A stretch of 64,000 nt of DNA from Crystallibacter degradans (GTDB lineage Bacteria; Actinomycetota; Actinomycetes; Actinomycetales; Micrococcaceae), in contig NZ_JABBCH010000005.1 of NCBI RefSeq assembly GCF_012952295.1, forward strand, positions 186,001-250,000, in the 5' to 3' direction. How positions within the stretch are numbered: position 1 is the first letter of the stretch; every line of letters begins with the position of its first letter. Made by a program: the position numbers and the translations under genes. The notes under the pieces were generated by a model. The model did no database searches and was not told the origin of the DNA. It saw only the letters and a list, made by a program, of their open reading frames with translations. Positions 49,395 through 58,437 of this stretch are shown here, in pieces.

Positions 49395-49408
49395 GAAAGG
49401 CCTTTTTC

Positions 49409-50464
49409 GTGCTCGAATTACCCCTTTGGTTTGAAGTCGGCACCTTTGTGGTGCTTGGACTGGTCCTGTTGTTCGACCTTCTCTACGTGGTACGACGCCC
49501 CCATGAGCCCTCCATGAAGGAAGCCGGGCTCTGGGTCGGGTTCTACGTGACGCTGGCCCTGATCTTCGGCGCGATGATGTTCGCGTTCACGGGACCTGAA
49601 TTCGGCGGGCAGTTCCTGGCTGGCTGGGTGACGGAATACAGCCTCAGCATCGACAACCTGTTCGTCTTCATCATCATCATGGCGCGCTTCTCCGTGCCGC
49701 GTAAATACCAGCAGGAAGTGCTGATGGTGGGCATCATCATCGCGCTGATCCTGCGCGGCATCTTCATTCTGCTGGGTGCGGAGTTGGTGGAGAACTTCAG
49801 CTGGATCTTCTACATCTTCGGTGCTTTCCTGCTGTGGACCGGCTACAAGCAGGCAAAGGACGACGGCGAGGACGAAGAAGAGGGCGCTGAGAACCCGCTG
49901 ATCGCCAAGCTGCGTACCGTGGTGCCGATGAGCGACAAGTACGACGGCAACAAGATCCGCACCGTGGTGAACGGGAAAAAGGTCTTTACCCCGATGCTCA
50001 TCGTGTTCGTGACCATCGGCCTGACCGACCTGCTCTTCGCCGTTGACTCCATCCCGGCAATCTTCGGTCTGACCCAGAGCGCCTTCATTGTTTTCACCGC
50101 CAACATCTTTGCGCTGATGGGCCTTCGCCAGCTGTACTTCCTGCTGGGCGGTCTCATGACGCGCCTGGTCTACCTCAAGCACGGCCTGGCCTTCATCCTC
50201 GTCTTCATTGGCGTCAAGCTGATCTTCCACGCCATGCATGTCAATGAACTGCCCTTCCTCAACGGCGGCCAGCCGATTGAATGGGCCCCGGAGATTCCGA
50301 CCTTCGTCTCCCTGGCGGTCATCGTCGGCACGATTGTCGTCGCCACGGTAGCGAGCCTGCTGAGCCCTGCGGCCAAGGCCGCAAAGCTCGACGCCGAACT
50401 CGCTGCGGACCTGGAGGCCAGTCGCCGCGAGGAGCGCGAGGAAGACAAGCTCAACGAACAGTAG
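49409..50464 (+). CDS. terC: TerC family membrane protein (Alx/TerC)
   Basis: 351-residue integral membrane protein with about nine hydrophobic segments. WVTEYSLSIDNLFVFIIIMARF and GLTDLLFAVDSIPAIFG are the two TerC signatures, each with a membrane-embedded acidic residue; an acidic cytosolic loop (DDGEDEEEGAE) sits in the middle. TerC/Alx proteins export Mn2+ or load exported metalloproteins. The Mn riboswitch in the leader fits this. GTG at 49409 is chosen because GAAAGG lies 8 bases before it and the in-frame upstream sequence is the riboswitch. Confidence 0.94.
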   Translation: MLELPLWFEVGTFVVLGLVLLFDLLYVVRRPHEPSMKEAGLWVGFYVTLALIFGAMMFAFTGPEFGGQFLAGWVTEYSLSIDNLFVFIIIMARFSVPRKYQQEVLMVGIIIALILRGIFILLGAELVENFSWIFYIFGAFLLWTGYKQAKDDGEDEEEGAENPLIAKLRTVVPMSDKYDGNKIRTVVNGKKVFTPMLIVFVTIGLTDLLFAVDSIPAIFGLTQSAFIVFTANIFALMGLRQLYFLLGGLMTRLVYLKHGLAFILVFIGVKLIFHAMHVNELPFLNGGQPIEWAPEIPTFVSLAVIVGTIVVATVASLLSPAAKAAKLDAELAADLEASRREEREEDKLNEQ

Positions 50465-50515
50465 CCAGTTGAACGACAGGAAGCGCGCGGCGCACAGCGG
50501 CGTTATGCTCGCAGT

Positions 50516-51895
50516 GTGAGTTCTCCTGTCAACGCGGCGCTGGATGTCCAAGCACGGCTTGGACGCATCCAGCGCCGCACCGTTTTAACCCTCGCCCTCG
50601 CCCAGTTGTTCAGCGGCGTTGGCAATGGTGCCGCACTCGCGATCGGTTCCCTTCTTGCCGTGGAGCTTTCCGGCAATGAAGAACTTGCCGGTACGTCCAC
50701 CATGGCCCTGTCCCTGGCCGGTGCCCTGGTCGCGCTGCCACTGGCCGGCCTGGCGGCTCGGAGAGGCCGGCGGCAGGCGCTGATCTCCGGCCTGCTGCTG
50801 GCCCTGCTGGGCGCCGCACTCATGGTGCTGGCACCCATCCTGCGTTCCTACCTGCTGGTGCTGGCTGGATCCGCCTTGCTGGGCGTCGGCGCCGCAGTCA
50901 ATCTGCAGGCGCGGTTTGCGGCCGTCGATCTGGCACGGCCGGAGCGCCGCGGACGCGACCTGTCCTTCGTGGTCTGGTCCATCACCATCGGAGCGGTGGC
51001 AGGACCAAATCTGATTAAGCCCGGAGCCGAGCTCGCCTTAGCCCTGTCGCTGCCGGAGACGTCCGGTCCGTTCCTGTTTTCAATGGCAGGGCTGGCCATC
51101 GGAGCGGTTCTGCTGTTCGTCGGGCTGCGTCCGGATCCGCTGCTGGTGGCCCGGAGCGTTGCCGCTGGTCCCGGAACGGCGCCCGCATCTCCCGCCGCAC
51201 ATCGAGCCGCACCGGCGACGGAGGCCGCGCCGAACTCCGCCTTGCCCCAAAGGCTCCGCGGTGGTTCGCTGGGCGCTGGCCTGGCGGCGGTCCGCCGGTC
51301 ACCGATGGCTCAGCTGGGTCTGGTCACGGTCGTCGGGGCGCACCTGGTCATGGTCGCGGTGATGTCCATGACTCCCGTCCATCTGCAGGCGCTCGATCAT
51401 GCGTCCGGTCTGCACCACAGCGAGGCCGATACACTCGCGTTCATCGGATTCACCATCTCCCTGCACATCGCCGGCATGTACGCGCTGTCGCCGGTGATCG
51501 GCCTTCTCACCGACAGGCTGGGCCGACTTCGGATGATCATGGCCGCCCAGCTGGTGCTGCTGGCCGCCGTCGGGCTGGCCGGGATCGGGCACGGTGACCA
51601 GCTGTGGGTGGGAGTCGGACTGGCTGTCCTCGGCGTGGGCTGGTCGGCTGCCACCATCGCCGGCTCCACCTTGTTGACGGAATCAGTCTCCGACGAGGAC
51701 CGGGTGCTGGTGCAGGGAGTCTCCGATACCTGCATGGGTGCCGCGGGTGCGTTGGGTGCGGCGCTCTCCGGCGTAGCACTTGCGTTCTTTGGCTTCGCCG
51801 GACTGAACCTGGCAGCAGCGCTGGCGGCCGGCGTCGTCCTGGCCTTCGCTGTTGTGGAGACCGCCCGGAACCGCGCGAGCCAGCGACAGACGTAG
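50516..51895 (+). CDS. MFS transporter, drug-efflux-like
   Basis: 459-residue carrier with 12 hydrophobic segments: SLAGALVALPLAGLAARRGRRQALI contains the loop 2-3 motif, and a long central loop (residues about 215-255) is rich in Ala/Pro. LGRLRMIMAAQ repeats the motif in the second half. It resembles YfkF/tetracycline-type exporters in general form; no substrate can be named. TATGCT exactly 6 bases before the GTG indicates a leaderless start independent of terC, which ends 51 bases upstream. Confidence 0.85.
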   Translation: MSSPVNAALDVQARLGRIQRRTVLTLALAQLFSGVGNGAALAIGSLLAVELSGNEELAGTSTMALSLAGALVALPLAGLAARRGRRQALISGLLLALLGAALMVLAPILRSYLLVLAGSALLGVGAAVNLQARFAAVDLARPERRGRDLSFVVWSITIGAVAGPNLIKPGAELALALSLPETSGPFLFSMAGLAIGAVLLFVGLRPDPLLVARSVAAGPGTAPASPAAHRAAPATEAAPNSALPQRLRGGSLGAGLAAVRRSPMAQLGLVTVVGAHLVMVAVMSMTPVHLQALDHASGLHHSEADTLAFIGFTISLHIAGMYALSPVIGLLTDRLGRLRMIMAAQLVLLAAVGLAGIGHGDQLWVGVGLAVLGVGWSAATIAGSTLLTESVSDEDRVLVQGVSDTCMGAAGALGAALSGVALAFFGFAGLNLAAALAAGVVLAFAVVETARNRASQRQT

Positions 51896-51937
51896 GACGC
51901 GCCGCCGTTGTTTCCGGCAGCGGAACCTGGCCGTGAA

Positions 51938-53263
51938 CTACTCGACGGCGCCATCCTGCTTGCGGCACATGGTGAGCAGGCGGCGGAAGATGGCCTCGCC
52001 GTCGTCCGAAATGCCGTCATGATGGAAATCGGCGGTCTCCCACACCTGCAGTCCCCTGACCCGGTCGGCAGTTTCCAGCGACAGGTCGCGGTCCACGTAG
52101 ATGTCCTCCGCGTACACCGCAGCTGCGGCCGGTACGGTGTTCGCGGCCAGCCGTTCAAGGTCGTAAAGCGCGGGCCAGTCGTCCTGGGTAGCCAGCAGCC
52201 CGGCCACCTCCTGCAGCGGCACCAGCGCCGGGTCCTCCTCGAAGTACCACGGGTAGACCATTTCGCCGGTGAGCAGCGGATGCTCCGCTTCGGGGCTGAA
52301 CTGCGGATACTGCCCAAGGACCCGCCAGGCGGACCAGACGGTGGCTTCCTGCTGGGCGTAGATGGCTTCGTGCAGCAACGCATAAAGGGGATTGGCAGCC
52401 CGGCTGACTTGGTGGCTGACCTGTTCGAGGAAGGTATCGGACAGCCGCGGGCCGTCCGGCGTGGCAGTGAATGCATCTTCCAGCAGGTAGTGCAGGGCGT
52501 CCACCCGGGTATTGCCACCCAGGAAGGAGCCGAGCATCTGGAAGCGGCGCACACTCAGTTGCTCGCCGGTAGGCAGGTATTCCGGCACCTGCTCCAGATG
52601 CCGGGCTATCCGGGTCACCTGCTGGCGGTCCTCGGGGTAGCGGGCGAAGTATTCGGCGTTGCGAGCCTCGACCCCCTTGAAGGTGACCTGGTACACCCGG
52701 TCCGGGTGGCCGGTCAGCGGTGCCAGACCGCCGGTGATGAGGACCTCGCGAAGTCCCGCCGGTGCAAATGATAGGTAGCTCAGGGCGCAGAAACCGCCGT
52801 AGCTCTGGCCGAAGACGCTCCAGGGCGCGGCGGCCAGCTTCTGCCGGATGAGCTCGGCGTCCGCCACGATGGAGTCTGCCCGAAAGTGGGTCAGGTATTC
52901 CGCCTGCGCCGCCGCGCCGCCCTGCAGCGGAAGGCTCTGGCGGGAGAGGGGAGTGGACAGCCCGGTGCCGCGCTGGTCCAGCATCAGGATGCGGAAGTGC
53001 CGCGCGGCTTCCTTCATCCAGCCGCCCAGGGACGTTACCCGGTTCCCGCGGCCGCCGGGACCGCCCTGCAGGAACAGCAGCCAGGGCAGGGATTCCACTG
53101 CCTCGGGGCTGTGCTCCAGGGACGTGTATTCCCGGGCGAAGACCTGGATGCTGCCACCGTCCACGTCCCCGTGGACCAGCGGAACGGTGAACCAGTGTTC
53201 CACCGTCCTGGCCCCGTGCATGACGTGCGAGGCGGCAATCCGGTGGGCTGCGCCGTCGTGCAT
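51938..53263 (-). CDS. Alpha/beta-fold peptidase, proline iminopeptidase-like
   Basis: 441-residue serine hydrolase of peptidase family S33. LLFLQGGPGGRGNRV is the oxyanion GGPG motif, LMLDQRGTGLSTPL the DQRGxGxS motif, and VFGQSYGGFCAL carries the nucleophile Ser; the late DFHHDGISDD region should hold the catalytic His. Such enzymes remove N-terminal Pro or other residues from peptides. The ATG at 53263 shares one base with the GNAT stop (TAATG), so the gene is coupled to it; the long in-frame upstream reading is the GNAT gene in another frame. Confidence 0.89.
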   Translation of the reverse strand: MHDGAAHRIAASHVMHGARTVEHWFTVPLVHGDVDGGSIQVFAREYTSLEHSPEAVESLPWLLFLQGGPGGRGNRVTSLGGWMKEAARHFRILMLDQRGTGLSTPLSRQSLPLQGGAAAQAEYLTHFRADSIVADAELIRQKLAAAPWSVFGQSYGGFCALSYLSFAPAGLREVLITGGLAPLTGHPDRVYQVTFKGVEARNAEYFARYPEDRQQVTRIARHLEQVPEYLPTGEQLSVRRFQMLGSFLGGNTRVDALHYLLEDAFTATPDGPRLSDTFLEQVSHQVSRAANPLYALLHEAIYAQQEATVWSAWRVLGQYPQFSPEAEHPLLTGEMVYPWYFEEDPALVPLQEVAGLLATQDDWPALYDLERLAANTVPAAAAVYAEDIYVDRDLSLETADRVRGLQVWETADFHHDGISDDGEAIFRRLLTMCRKQDGAVE

Positions 53264-53757
53264 TATGCCGTCCGAGCCGGAACGGTGGAGCCGAATTCGC
53301 GCAGCGCGGGGCCGGCCAGGCGGAAGGTGGACCACTCCTCCTGCGGCAGCGCACCCAGGCTGCGGTAGAAGTTGATGGACGGTTCGTTCCAGTTCAGCAC
53401 CGCCCATTCCACCCGGGCATAACCGTTCTCGACGGCGTGCTGTGCCAGCGTGCGCAGCAGTGCCTTGCCGTGCCCCGCGCCGCGTGACTCCGGGCGCACG
53501 TACAGGTCCTCCAGGTAGATGCCGTGGACGCCCTCCCAGGTGGAGAAATTGCGGAACCATAGCGCAAAACCCTGCACGCCGCCGTCGTCCTCGGCGATAT
53601 GGGCGAACACGGACGGGTTGCCGCCGAAGAGGGCCTGCTTCAGCTGCTCCTCGGTGGTCTTGACCGCGTCCGGTTCCTTTTCGTAGACGGCGAGCTCGCG
53701 GATGAGCTCAAGGATGACGGGAACATCGGATTCGCGGGCACGCCGGATACTGGTCAT
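53263..53757 (-). CDS. GNAT N-acetyltransferase, diamine/spermidine acetyltransferase-like
   Basis: 164-residue GNAT enzyme: RRARESDVPVILELIRELAVYE at the start (partly quoted), LYVRPESRGAGHGKALLRTLA with the acetyl-CoA pyrophosphate loop, and VLNWNEPSINFYRSLGA, the NxxAxxFY end of the fold. Overall it resembles the SSAT/PaiA polyamine group, so an amine substrate is likely. ATG at 53757 is used because AGGA lies 8 bases upstream; another ATG is at 53766. It is the middle gene of a helicase-GNAT-peptidase operon. Confidence 0.88.
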   Translation of the reverse strand: MTSIRRARESDVPVILELIRELAVYEKEPDAVKTTEEQLKQALFGGNPSVFAHIAEDDGGVQGFALWFRNFSTWEGVHGIYLEDLYVRPESRGAGHGKALLRTLAQHAVENGYARVEWAVLNWNEPSINFYRSLGALPQEEWSTFRLAGPALREFGSTVPARTA

Positions 53758-53771
53758 AACTGGCATCCTAA

Positions 53772-56312
53772 TCAGAGCGGGCCCACAGCGGTAATCCGCA
53801 CGGCGGCCGTGCCCAATTCGTTGGATTCGGCAAGATTAACGACGGCGTTAATGCCCCAGTCATGATCCCCGGCCGGGTCGTCGAAGATCTGCCGGACCTT
53901 CCACTCCGCGGGGGCTTCTTCAATGATCAGGTACTTGGGGCCACGGGCGTCCGGACCGATGCCGAGATCATCATGCGCGTCGAAGTAGGCGTCCATGGCG
54001 TCCGCCCACCGGTCCGCATCCCAGCCGCTGTCCGCGTCCAGTTCGCCGAGGGCCGCTTCGTTTTCCGCTTCGAAGAGCTCCACCCGGCGGAAGAGCTCGT
54101 TCCGGACCATGACCCGGAACGCACGCACGTTGTCCGTGAGCTTCGGCGGCGCCTTGGTCAGGACGGATTCGGCGGCGTGTTCCGCTGCCAGATCCGCGGC
54201 TCCGGCGCCGGAGGTCAGCTCTTCCCATTCGTCCAGCAGGCTCGAGTCCACCTGGCGTACCAGTTCGCCGAGCCAAGCGATGATGTCCTCTAGGTCTTCG
54301 CGCAACGCCTCGGTCGGCACCGTCTGGCGCAGAGCCTTGTAGCCGTCGGTGAGGTAGCGCAGCAGGATGCCTTCGGAGCGTGCCAGCGAGTAGAACTGTA
54401 CGTACTCGCTGAAGTTCATCGCCCTTTCATACATGTCCCGGATCACCGATTTCGGCGCGAGTTCGAAGTCGCCCAGCCAGGGAGCGCTCTTCCGGTACAC
54501 ATCGAAGGACTGGAACAACAGCTCGGCCAGCGGCTGCGGATAGGTGACTTCCTCCAGCATGGCCATGCGCTGGTCGTACTCGATGCCGTCCGCCTTCATG
54601 GCGGCAACAGCTTCGCCGCGGGCCTTCTTCTCCTGGGCAGAGAGCACCTGCCGGGGCTGCTCCAGGATCGCTTCGATGGCGGAAACGACGTCGAGGGCGT
54701 AGCTGCCGCTCTCCGGATCCAGCAGTTCCAGACTGGCCACCGCGAACGGTGACAGCGGCTGGTTCAGGGCGAAGTTCGCCTGCAGGTGGATCTTCAGCCG
54801 CACCAGGCGGCCGTCCTCGTCCGGCTCGGGCAGGCGCTCCACCAGGCCGGAGGCGACCAGTTCGCGGTAGATGCCCAGGGCGCGCTTGATCAGCTTGAGC
54901 TGCGAGGCACGGGTTTCGTGGTTCTCGGTCAGCAGCCGCTTCGCGGCGGCAAAGGGATCCCCGGGCCGCTCCAGCAGGTTCAGCAGCATCGAGTGGCTGA
55001 CCGTGAAGCTGGACGTCAGTGGCTCCGGTTGGCCGTCCACCAGTTTCTGGTAAGTCGGCTCGCCCCAGCTGACAAAGCCTGCCGGCGGCTTCTTCTTGAC
55101 CACCTGGCGCAGCTTCTTCTGGTCATCACCGAACTTCGCTACCGCCTTGGCCATCGCCTTGGTGTTTTCCACCACGTGCTCCGGCGCCTGGACGACGACG
55201 GTGCCCGCGGTATCATACCCGGCCCGTCCTGCCCGGCCGGCGATCTGATGGAATTCCCGCGCGTTGAGCAGCCGGGTGCGGACGCCGTCGTACTTGCTCA
55301 ACGCCGTCATCAGGACGGTACGGATGGGGACATTGATGCCCACACCGAGAGTGTCCGTGCCACAGATGACCTTCAGCAGGCCGGCCTGGGCCAGCTGCTC
55401 GACCAGCCGCCGGTACTTGGGCAACATGCCGGCGTGATGGACGCCGATGCCGTGGCGGACCAGCCGGTTCAAGGTCTTGCCGAAGCCCGGGGCGAACCGG
55501 AAGCCGGCGATCAGTTCGCCGATCCGGTCCTTCTCCTCGCGCGTGCAGACGTTGACGCTCATCAGGTTCTGGGCCCGTTCGATCGCCTCCAGTTGGCTGA
55601 AGTGCACCACGTACACCGGCACCTGGCGGGTGCTCAGGAGCTCCTCCAGCGACTCCTGAACCGGTGTCTGAACGTAGTAGTAATGCAGCGGGATGGGACG
55701 CTCGGCCGAGCTGACCGTGGTGGTTTGCCGTTCGGTACGCTGCGTCAGCTCCTTCTCTAACCGGGTGACGTCGCCGAGGGTGGCGGACATCAGCAGGAAC
55801 TGCGCCTGCGGCAGCTCCAGCAGCGGGACCTGCCAGGCCCAGCCGCGCTGCGGGTCCGAGTAGTAGTGGAATTCGTCCATGACTACGGTTCCCAGCTGGG
55901 CCTCCGAGCCCTCGCGCAGGGCGATGTTGGCGAGGATTTCCGCAGTGCAGCAGATGATAGGAGCGTCCTGGTTCACCGACGAATCGCCGGTCACCATGCC
56001 GACGTTGTCCGGACCGAAGATGTCGCACAAGGCGAAGAACTTTTCCGAGACGAGGGCCTTGATCGGGGCCGTGTAGTAACTGCGCCGCCCGTGGGCCATC
56101 GCGTGGAAATGTGAGGCGATGGCCACCATGGACTTACCCGAGCCGGTCGGCGTAGCCAGAATGACGTTGTTGCCCGTGACCAACTCCATCACGGCCTCGT
56201 CCTGGGCCGGATACAGCGCCATGCCACGGCCCTCCACCCAGTCGATGAAGGCAGTGTAGATTTCGTCCGGGCTGGCGGTGGCGGCTGCGGGGAGCTGTTC
56301 AAGTAGGTTCAT
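53772..56312 (-). CDS. DEAD/DEAH-box helicase with DUF3516 domain (Ski2-like)
   Basis: 846-residue superfamily 2 helicase. ATPTGSGKSMVA (I), TAPIKALVSEKF (Ia), VVMDEFHYYSD (II, DEFH), LMSATLGDVTRLE (III), CGTDTLGVGINVPIRTV (V) and HQIAGRAGRAGYD (VI) are all present. The C-terminal half matches the DUF3516 region restricted to actinobacteria. Relationship to Ski2/Mtr4 points to RNA processing or turnover. GGAGGGG lies before the ATG, and TAGGCT 9 bases before it. It heads a three-gene operon and is divergent from tam, 68 bases away. Confidence 0.92.
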   Translation of the reverse strand: MNLLEQLPAAATASPDEIYTAFIDWVEGRGMALYPAQDEAVMELVTGNNVILATPTGSGKSMVAIASHFHAMAHGRRSYYTAPIKALVSEKFFALCDIFGPDNVGMVTGDSSVNQDAPIICCTAEILANIALREGSEAQLGTVVMDEFHYYSDPQRGWAWQVPLLELPQAQFLLMSATLGDVTRLEKELTQRTERQTTTVSSAERPIPLHYYYVQTPVQESLEELLSTRQVPVYVVHFSQLEAIERAQNLMSVNVCTREEKDRIGELIAGFRFAPGFGKTLNRLVRHGIGVHHAGMLPKYRRLVEQLAQAGLLKVICGTDTLGVGINVPIRTVLMTALSKYDGVRTRLLNAREFHQIAGRAGRAGYDTAGTVVVQAPEHVVENTKAMAKAVAKFGDDQKKLRQVVKKKPPAGFVSWGEPTYQKLVDGQPEPLTSSFTVSHSMLLNLLERPGDPFAAAKRLLTENHETRASQLKLIKRALGIYRELVASGLVERLPEPDEDGRLVRLKIHLQANFALNQPLSPFAVASLELLDPESGSYALDVVSAIEAILEQPRQVLSAQEKKARGEAVAAMKADGIEYDQRMAMLEEVTYPQPLAELLFQSFDVYRKSAPWLGDFELAPKSVIRDMYERAMNFSEYVQFYSLARSEGILLRYLTDGYKALRQTVPTEALREDLEDIIAWLGELVRQVDSSLLDEWEELTSGAGAADLAAEHAAESVLTKAPPKLTDNVRAFRVMVRNELFRRVELFEAENEAALGELDADSGWDADRWADAMDAYFDAHDDLGIGPDARGPKYLIIEEAPAEWKVRQIFDDPAGDHDWGINAVVNLAESNELGTAAVRITAVGPL

Positions 56313-56380
56313 GTCCCCTCCAGCCTATCGGTCGGTGCGCCGCCGGGGGACGGACGCAGCGGCAACCGTAGGCTGGGGAC

Positions 56381-57154
56381 ATGAAATGGGATCCGTCCAA
56401 GTACGCCGAGTTCGCCGATTACCGCAGCCGCCCCTTCTTTGACCTGACCGGCAGGATCGCCGCTGACGAGCCGCGCCGGGTGGTGGACCTGGGCTGCGGT
56501 CCGGGCAGCCTGACCGCGGCGCTTGCAGACCGTTGGCCCCGGGCGCGGGTCACGGGGCTGGATTCGTCCGCCGCCATGATCGCCGCAGCCGCTGCCGCTT
56601 CACAACCGCAGAACCTGGATTTTGAAGTCGGCGACATCGCGGCCTGGACCCCGCCGGAGGACTTGGACGTGCTCGTCTCGAACGCCGCCCTCCAGTGGCT
56701 CCCGGGGCACGAGGACCTGCTCCGTGTGTGGGCGGCAGCGCTGAGCTCCGGCGCGTGGCTGGCGTTCCAGGTTCCCGGCAACTTCTCGGCTCCGTCGCAT
56801 ACGCTGATGCGCCGGCAGGCCGCCTCGAGCAGGTGGCGGGCCCGGCTCGATGGCGTACTCCGACACGAAGATGCCGTCAGCGAGCCCGCAGATTACCTCG
56901 CGCTGCTGCTGGAGGCGGGATTCGACGCCGATGCTTGGGAGACGACGTACCTCCACGTCTTGCAGGGGCCCGATCCGGTGCTGGAGTGGGTCCGGGGGAC
57001 GGGATTACGCCCGGTGCTGGCCGCCCTGGAGTCCCGGGAGGCCTCCGAGTTCGAGACGGAATATGCCGAAGCGCTGCGGCATGCATATCCGGCCGGCCCA
57101 CACGGAACGGTCTTCCCCTTCCGGCGGATCTTCTGCGTTGCACGCAAGCGCTGA
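56381..57154 (+). CDS. tam: Trans-aconitate 2-methyltransferase
   Basis: 257-residue SAM methyltransferase, close to the 252 of E. coli Tam. KWDPSKYAEFADYRSRPFFDL at the N-terminus (WxPxxY...RxRPxxDL) is diagnostic, followed by VVDLGCGPGSLTAAL and LVSNAALQWLPGHEDLL. Tam methylates trans-aconitate, a by-product that inhibits aconitase. TAGGCT lies exactly 6 bases before the ATG, a leaderless pattern. It converges with the MBL gene with no base between the two. Confidence 0.93.
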   Translation: MKWDPSKYAEFADYRSRPFFDLTGRIAADEPRRVVDLGCGPGSLTAALADRWPRARVTGLDSSAAMIAAAAAASQPQNLDFEVGDIAAWTPPEDLDVLVSNAALQWLPGHEDLLRVWAAALSSGAWLAFQVPGNFSAPSHTLMRRQAASSRWRARLDGVLRHEDAVSEPADYLALLLEAGFDADAWETTYLHVLQGPDPVLEWVRGTGLRPVLAALESREASEFETEYAEALRHAYPAGPHGTVFPFRRIFCVARKR

Positions 57155-57793
57155 CTACCAGCCCCGCTCGCGCCATTCGGCCAGGTGCGGCCGTTCGGCG
57201 CCGAGCGTAGTGCCCTTGCCGTGGCCCGGGTGGACCGCAGTGTCGTCCGGCAGGTAGTCGAAAAGGCGGCGTTCGACGTCGTCAATCAGCGAGGCGAAGC
57301 GCTGCGGGTCCTGCTGCGTGTTGCCAACGCCTCCCGGGAACAGCGAGTCCCCGGTAAACAGGTGCGAGGGCCCGTGCGCGTTGCGGTATAGGAGAGCCAC
57401 CGAGCCCGGGGTGTGGCCGCGCAGTTTGATGGTCTCCAGCGCGAACCCGTCGAATTCCGCGATGTCCCCGTGATCGAGTGCGACGGCGGTGGGAACCTCG
57501 ATCTGCGCGATGTCTTCGGTTCCGGCCGCGGTGCGGGCGCCGGTGAGTTTCACTGTCTCGGCAAGGGCGCGCACATGATCCCAATGACTGTGCGTAGTGA
57601 TGATCATTGCCACTTTAGCGGGAGCCGGACTGTCCTGCGCCCCTTCGGCCAGCAGCTTTTCGATGGCGGGCAGATCGTCGGCGGCGTCGATGAGCACCTG
57701 CGTGCCGGTGTCCTTGGCCGTGATCAGGTAGACGTTGTTGTCCATCTCGCTGACGGACGCCGAACGGATGGTGATGTCATCAAGTTCCCACAT
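57155..57793 (-). CDS. MBL-fold metallo-hydrolase
   Basis: 212-residue metallo-beta-lactamase-fold enzyme of the glyoxalase II-like group. TTHSHWDHVRAL is the HxHxDH zinc motif; LRGHTPGSVALL supplies the next His, LFTGDSLFPGGVGN the bridging Asp, and AVHPGHGKGTTLG the last His. The fold fits a small thioester hydrolase; the substrate is not known. TAGACT lies 6 bases before the ATG, so it is probably leaderless. It is divergent from the GntR gene. Confidence 0.92.
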   Translation of the reverse strand: MWELDDITIRSASVSEMDNNVYLITAKDTGTQVLIDAADDLPAIEKLLAEGAQDSPAPAKVAMIITTHSHWDHVRALAETVKLTGARTAAGTEDIAQIEVPTAVALDHGDIAEFDGFALETIKLRGHTPGSVALLYRNAHGPSHLFTGDSLFPGGVGNTQQDPQRFASLIDDVERRLFDYLPDDTAVHPGHGKGTTLGAERPHLAEWRERGW

Positions 57794-57856
57794 GCGCCCA
57801 GTCTAATCACAGGCCGGATGCTGCCCGGGCCGTGTCTGCGCCCAGAGTGAAAGTCC

Positions 57857-57886
57857 TTGTCGCCCGTCAGGGAATTGGCGTAAATT
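57857..57886 (+). promoter_or_regulatory. Promoter of the GntR gene
   Basis: TTGTCG (57857-57862), an 18-base gap and TAAATT (57881-57886). This is the best sigma70-like pair in the 139-base gap. Confidence 0.45.
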
Positions 57887-57932
57887 CGATTGGTCCGGGC
57901 ACGGACATTTGCAGAAGGGCAGGCACCGGTAC

Positions 57933-58304
57933 ATGGAAGCTGACCAATTCGACTGGCGGCTGGACAAGCAGAGCTCGGTGCCGCTGTTCGAGCAGCTGCG
58001 ACTGCGCATCATCGAGGCGTCCGATGGCGGAGAGCTGGCTATCGGAACCAAGCTGCCGCCGGTGCGGCGGCTGGCCGACCATCTCGGAATTGTGCCTAAC
58101 ACGGTCGCCCGCGCCTACCGGGAACTGGAGACGGCCGGCCGGGTGACAACCGGAGGCCGGGCTGGCACCGTGATCAGCGCCGGCGGGAATGAGTCCTCGC
58201 GGCTGCTGGCCGAGGCCGCCACCAGCTTCGCCGAGACGGCCCGGGCACAGGGCGTCACGGTGAAGACAGCACTAGCCGCGGTCAAGGCGGCCCTGGAACG
58301 CTGA
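57933..58304 (+). CDS. GntR-family transcription regulator, YtrA-like
   Basis: 123-residue regulator. The N-terminal winged helix (PLFEQLRLRIIEASDGGELAIGTKLP, RLADHLGIVPNTVARAYRELE, GRVTTGGRAGTVI) is complete; only a short helical tail follows, as in the YtrA subgroup that lacks a ligand domain. Such regulators usually sit beside ABC transporter genes they repress, but none is here, so its targets are unknown. ATG at 57933 is chosen over an upstream TTG. It is followed by uvrA after 133 bases. Confidence 0.9.
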   Translation: MEADQFDWRLDKQSSVPLFEQLRLRIIEASDGGELAIGTKLPPVRRLADHLGIVPNTVARAYRELETAGRVTTGGRAGTVISAGGNESSRLLAEAATSFAETARAQGVTVKTALAAVKAALER

Positions 58305-58407
58305 TCTTTAGGACCGACCGGGCCAGAGGAAAAAATCCGGTCACCATTGACGGAACGCGGACAAGTATCGTCCGTGTGCGCACCGATGTGCCCAACGCAA
58401 TACATTT

Positions 58408-58423
58408 TCGAACGGACTTTCGA
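58408..58423 (+). promoter_or_regulatory. LexA (SOS) box of uvrA
   Basis: TCGAACGGACTTTCGA matches the Gram-positive box TCGAAC-N4-GTTCGA with one mismatch (T for G), and the core fits CGAACRNRYGTTYG apart from that base. It lies between a -35 region and the likely -10 TAGAGT (58425-58430), where LexA would block the polymerase. Confidence 0.7.
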
Positions 58424-58437
58424 TTAGAGTGGAAACC

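Noticed and set aside
53264-53560. N-terminal extension of the S33 peptidase
   Set aside because: It overlaps the GNAT gene in another frame; the TAATG junction gives the natural start.
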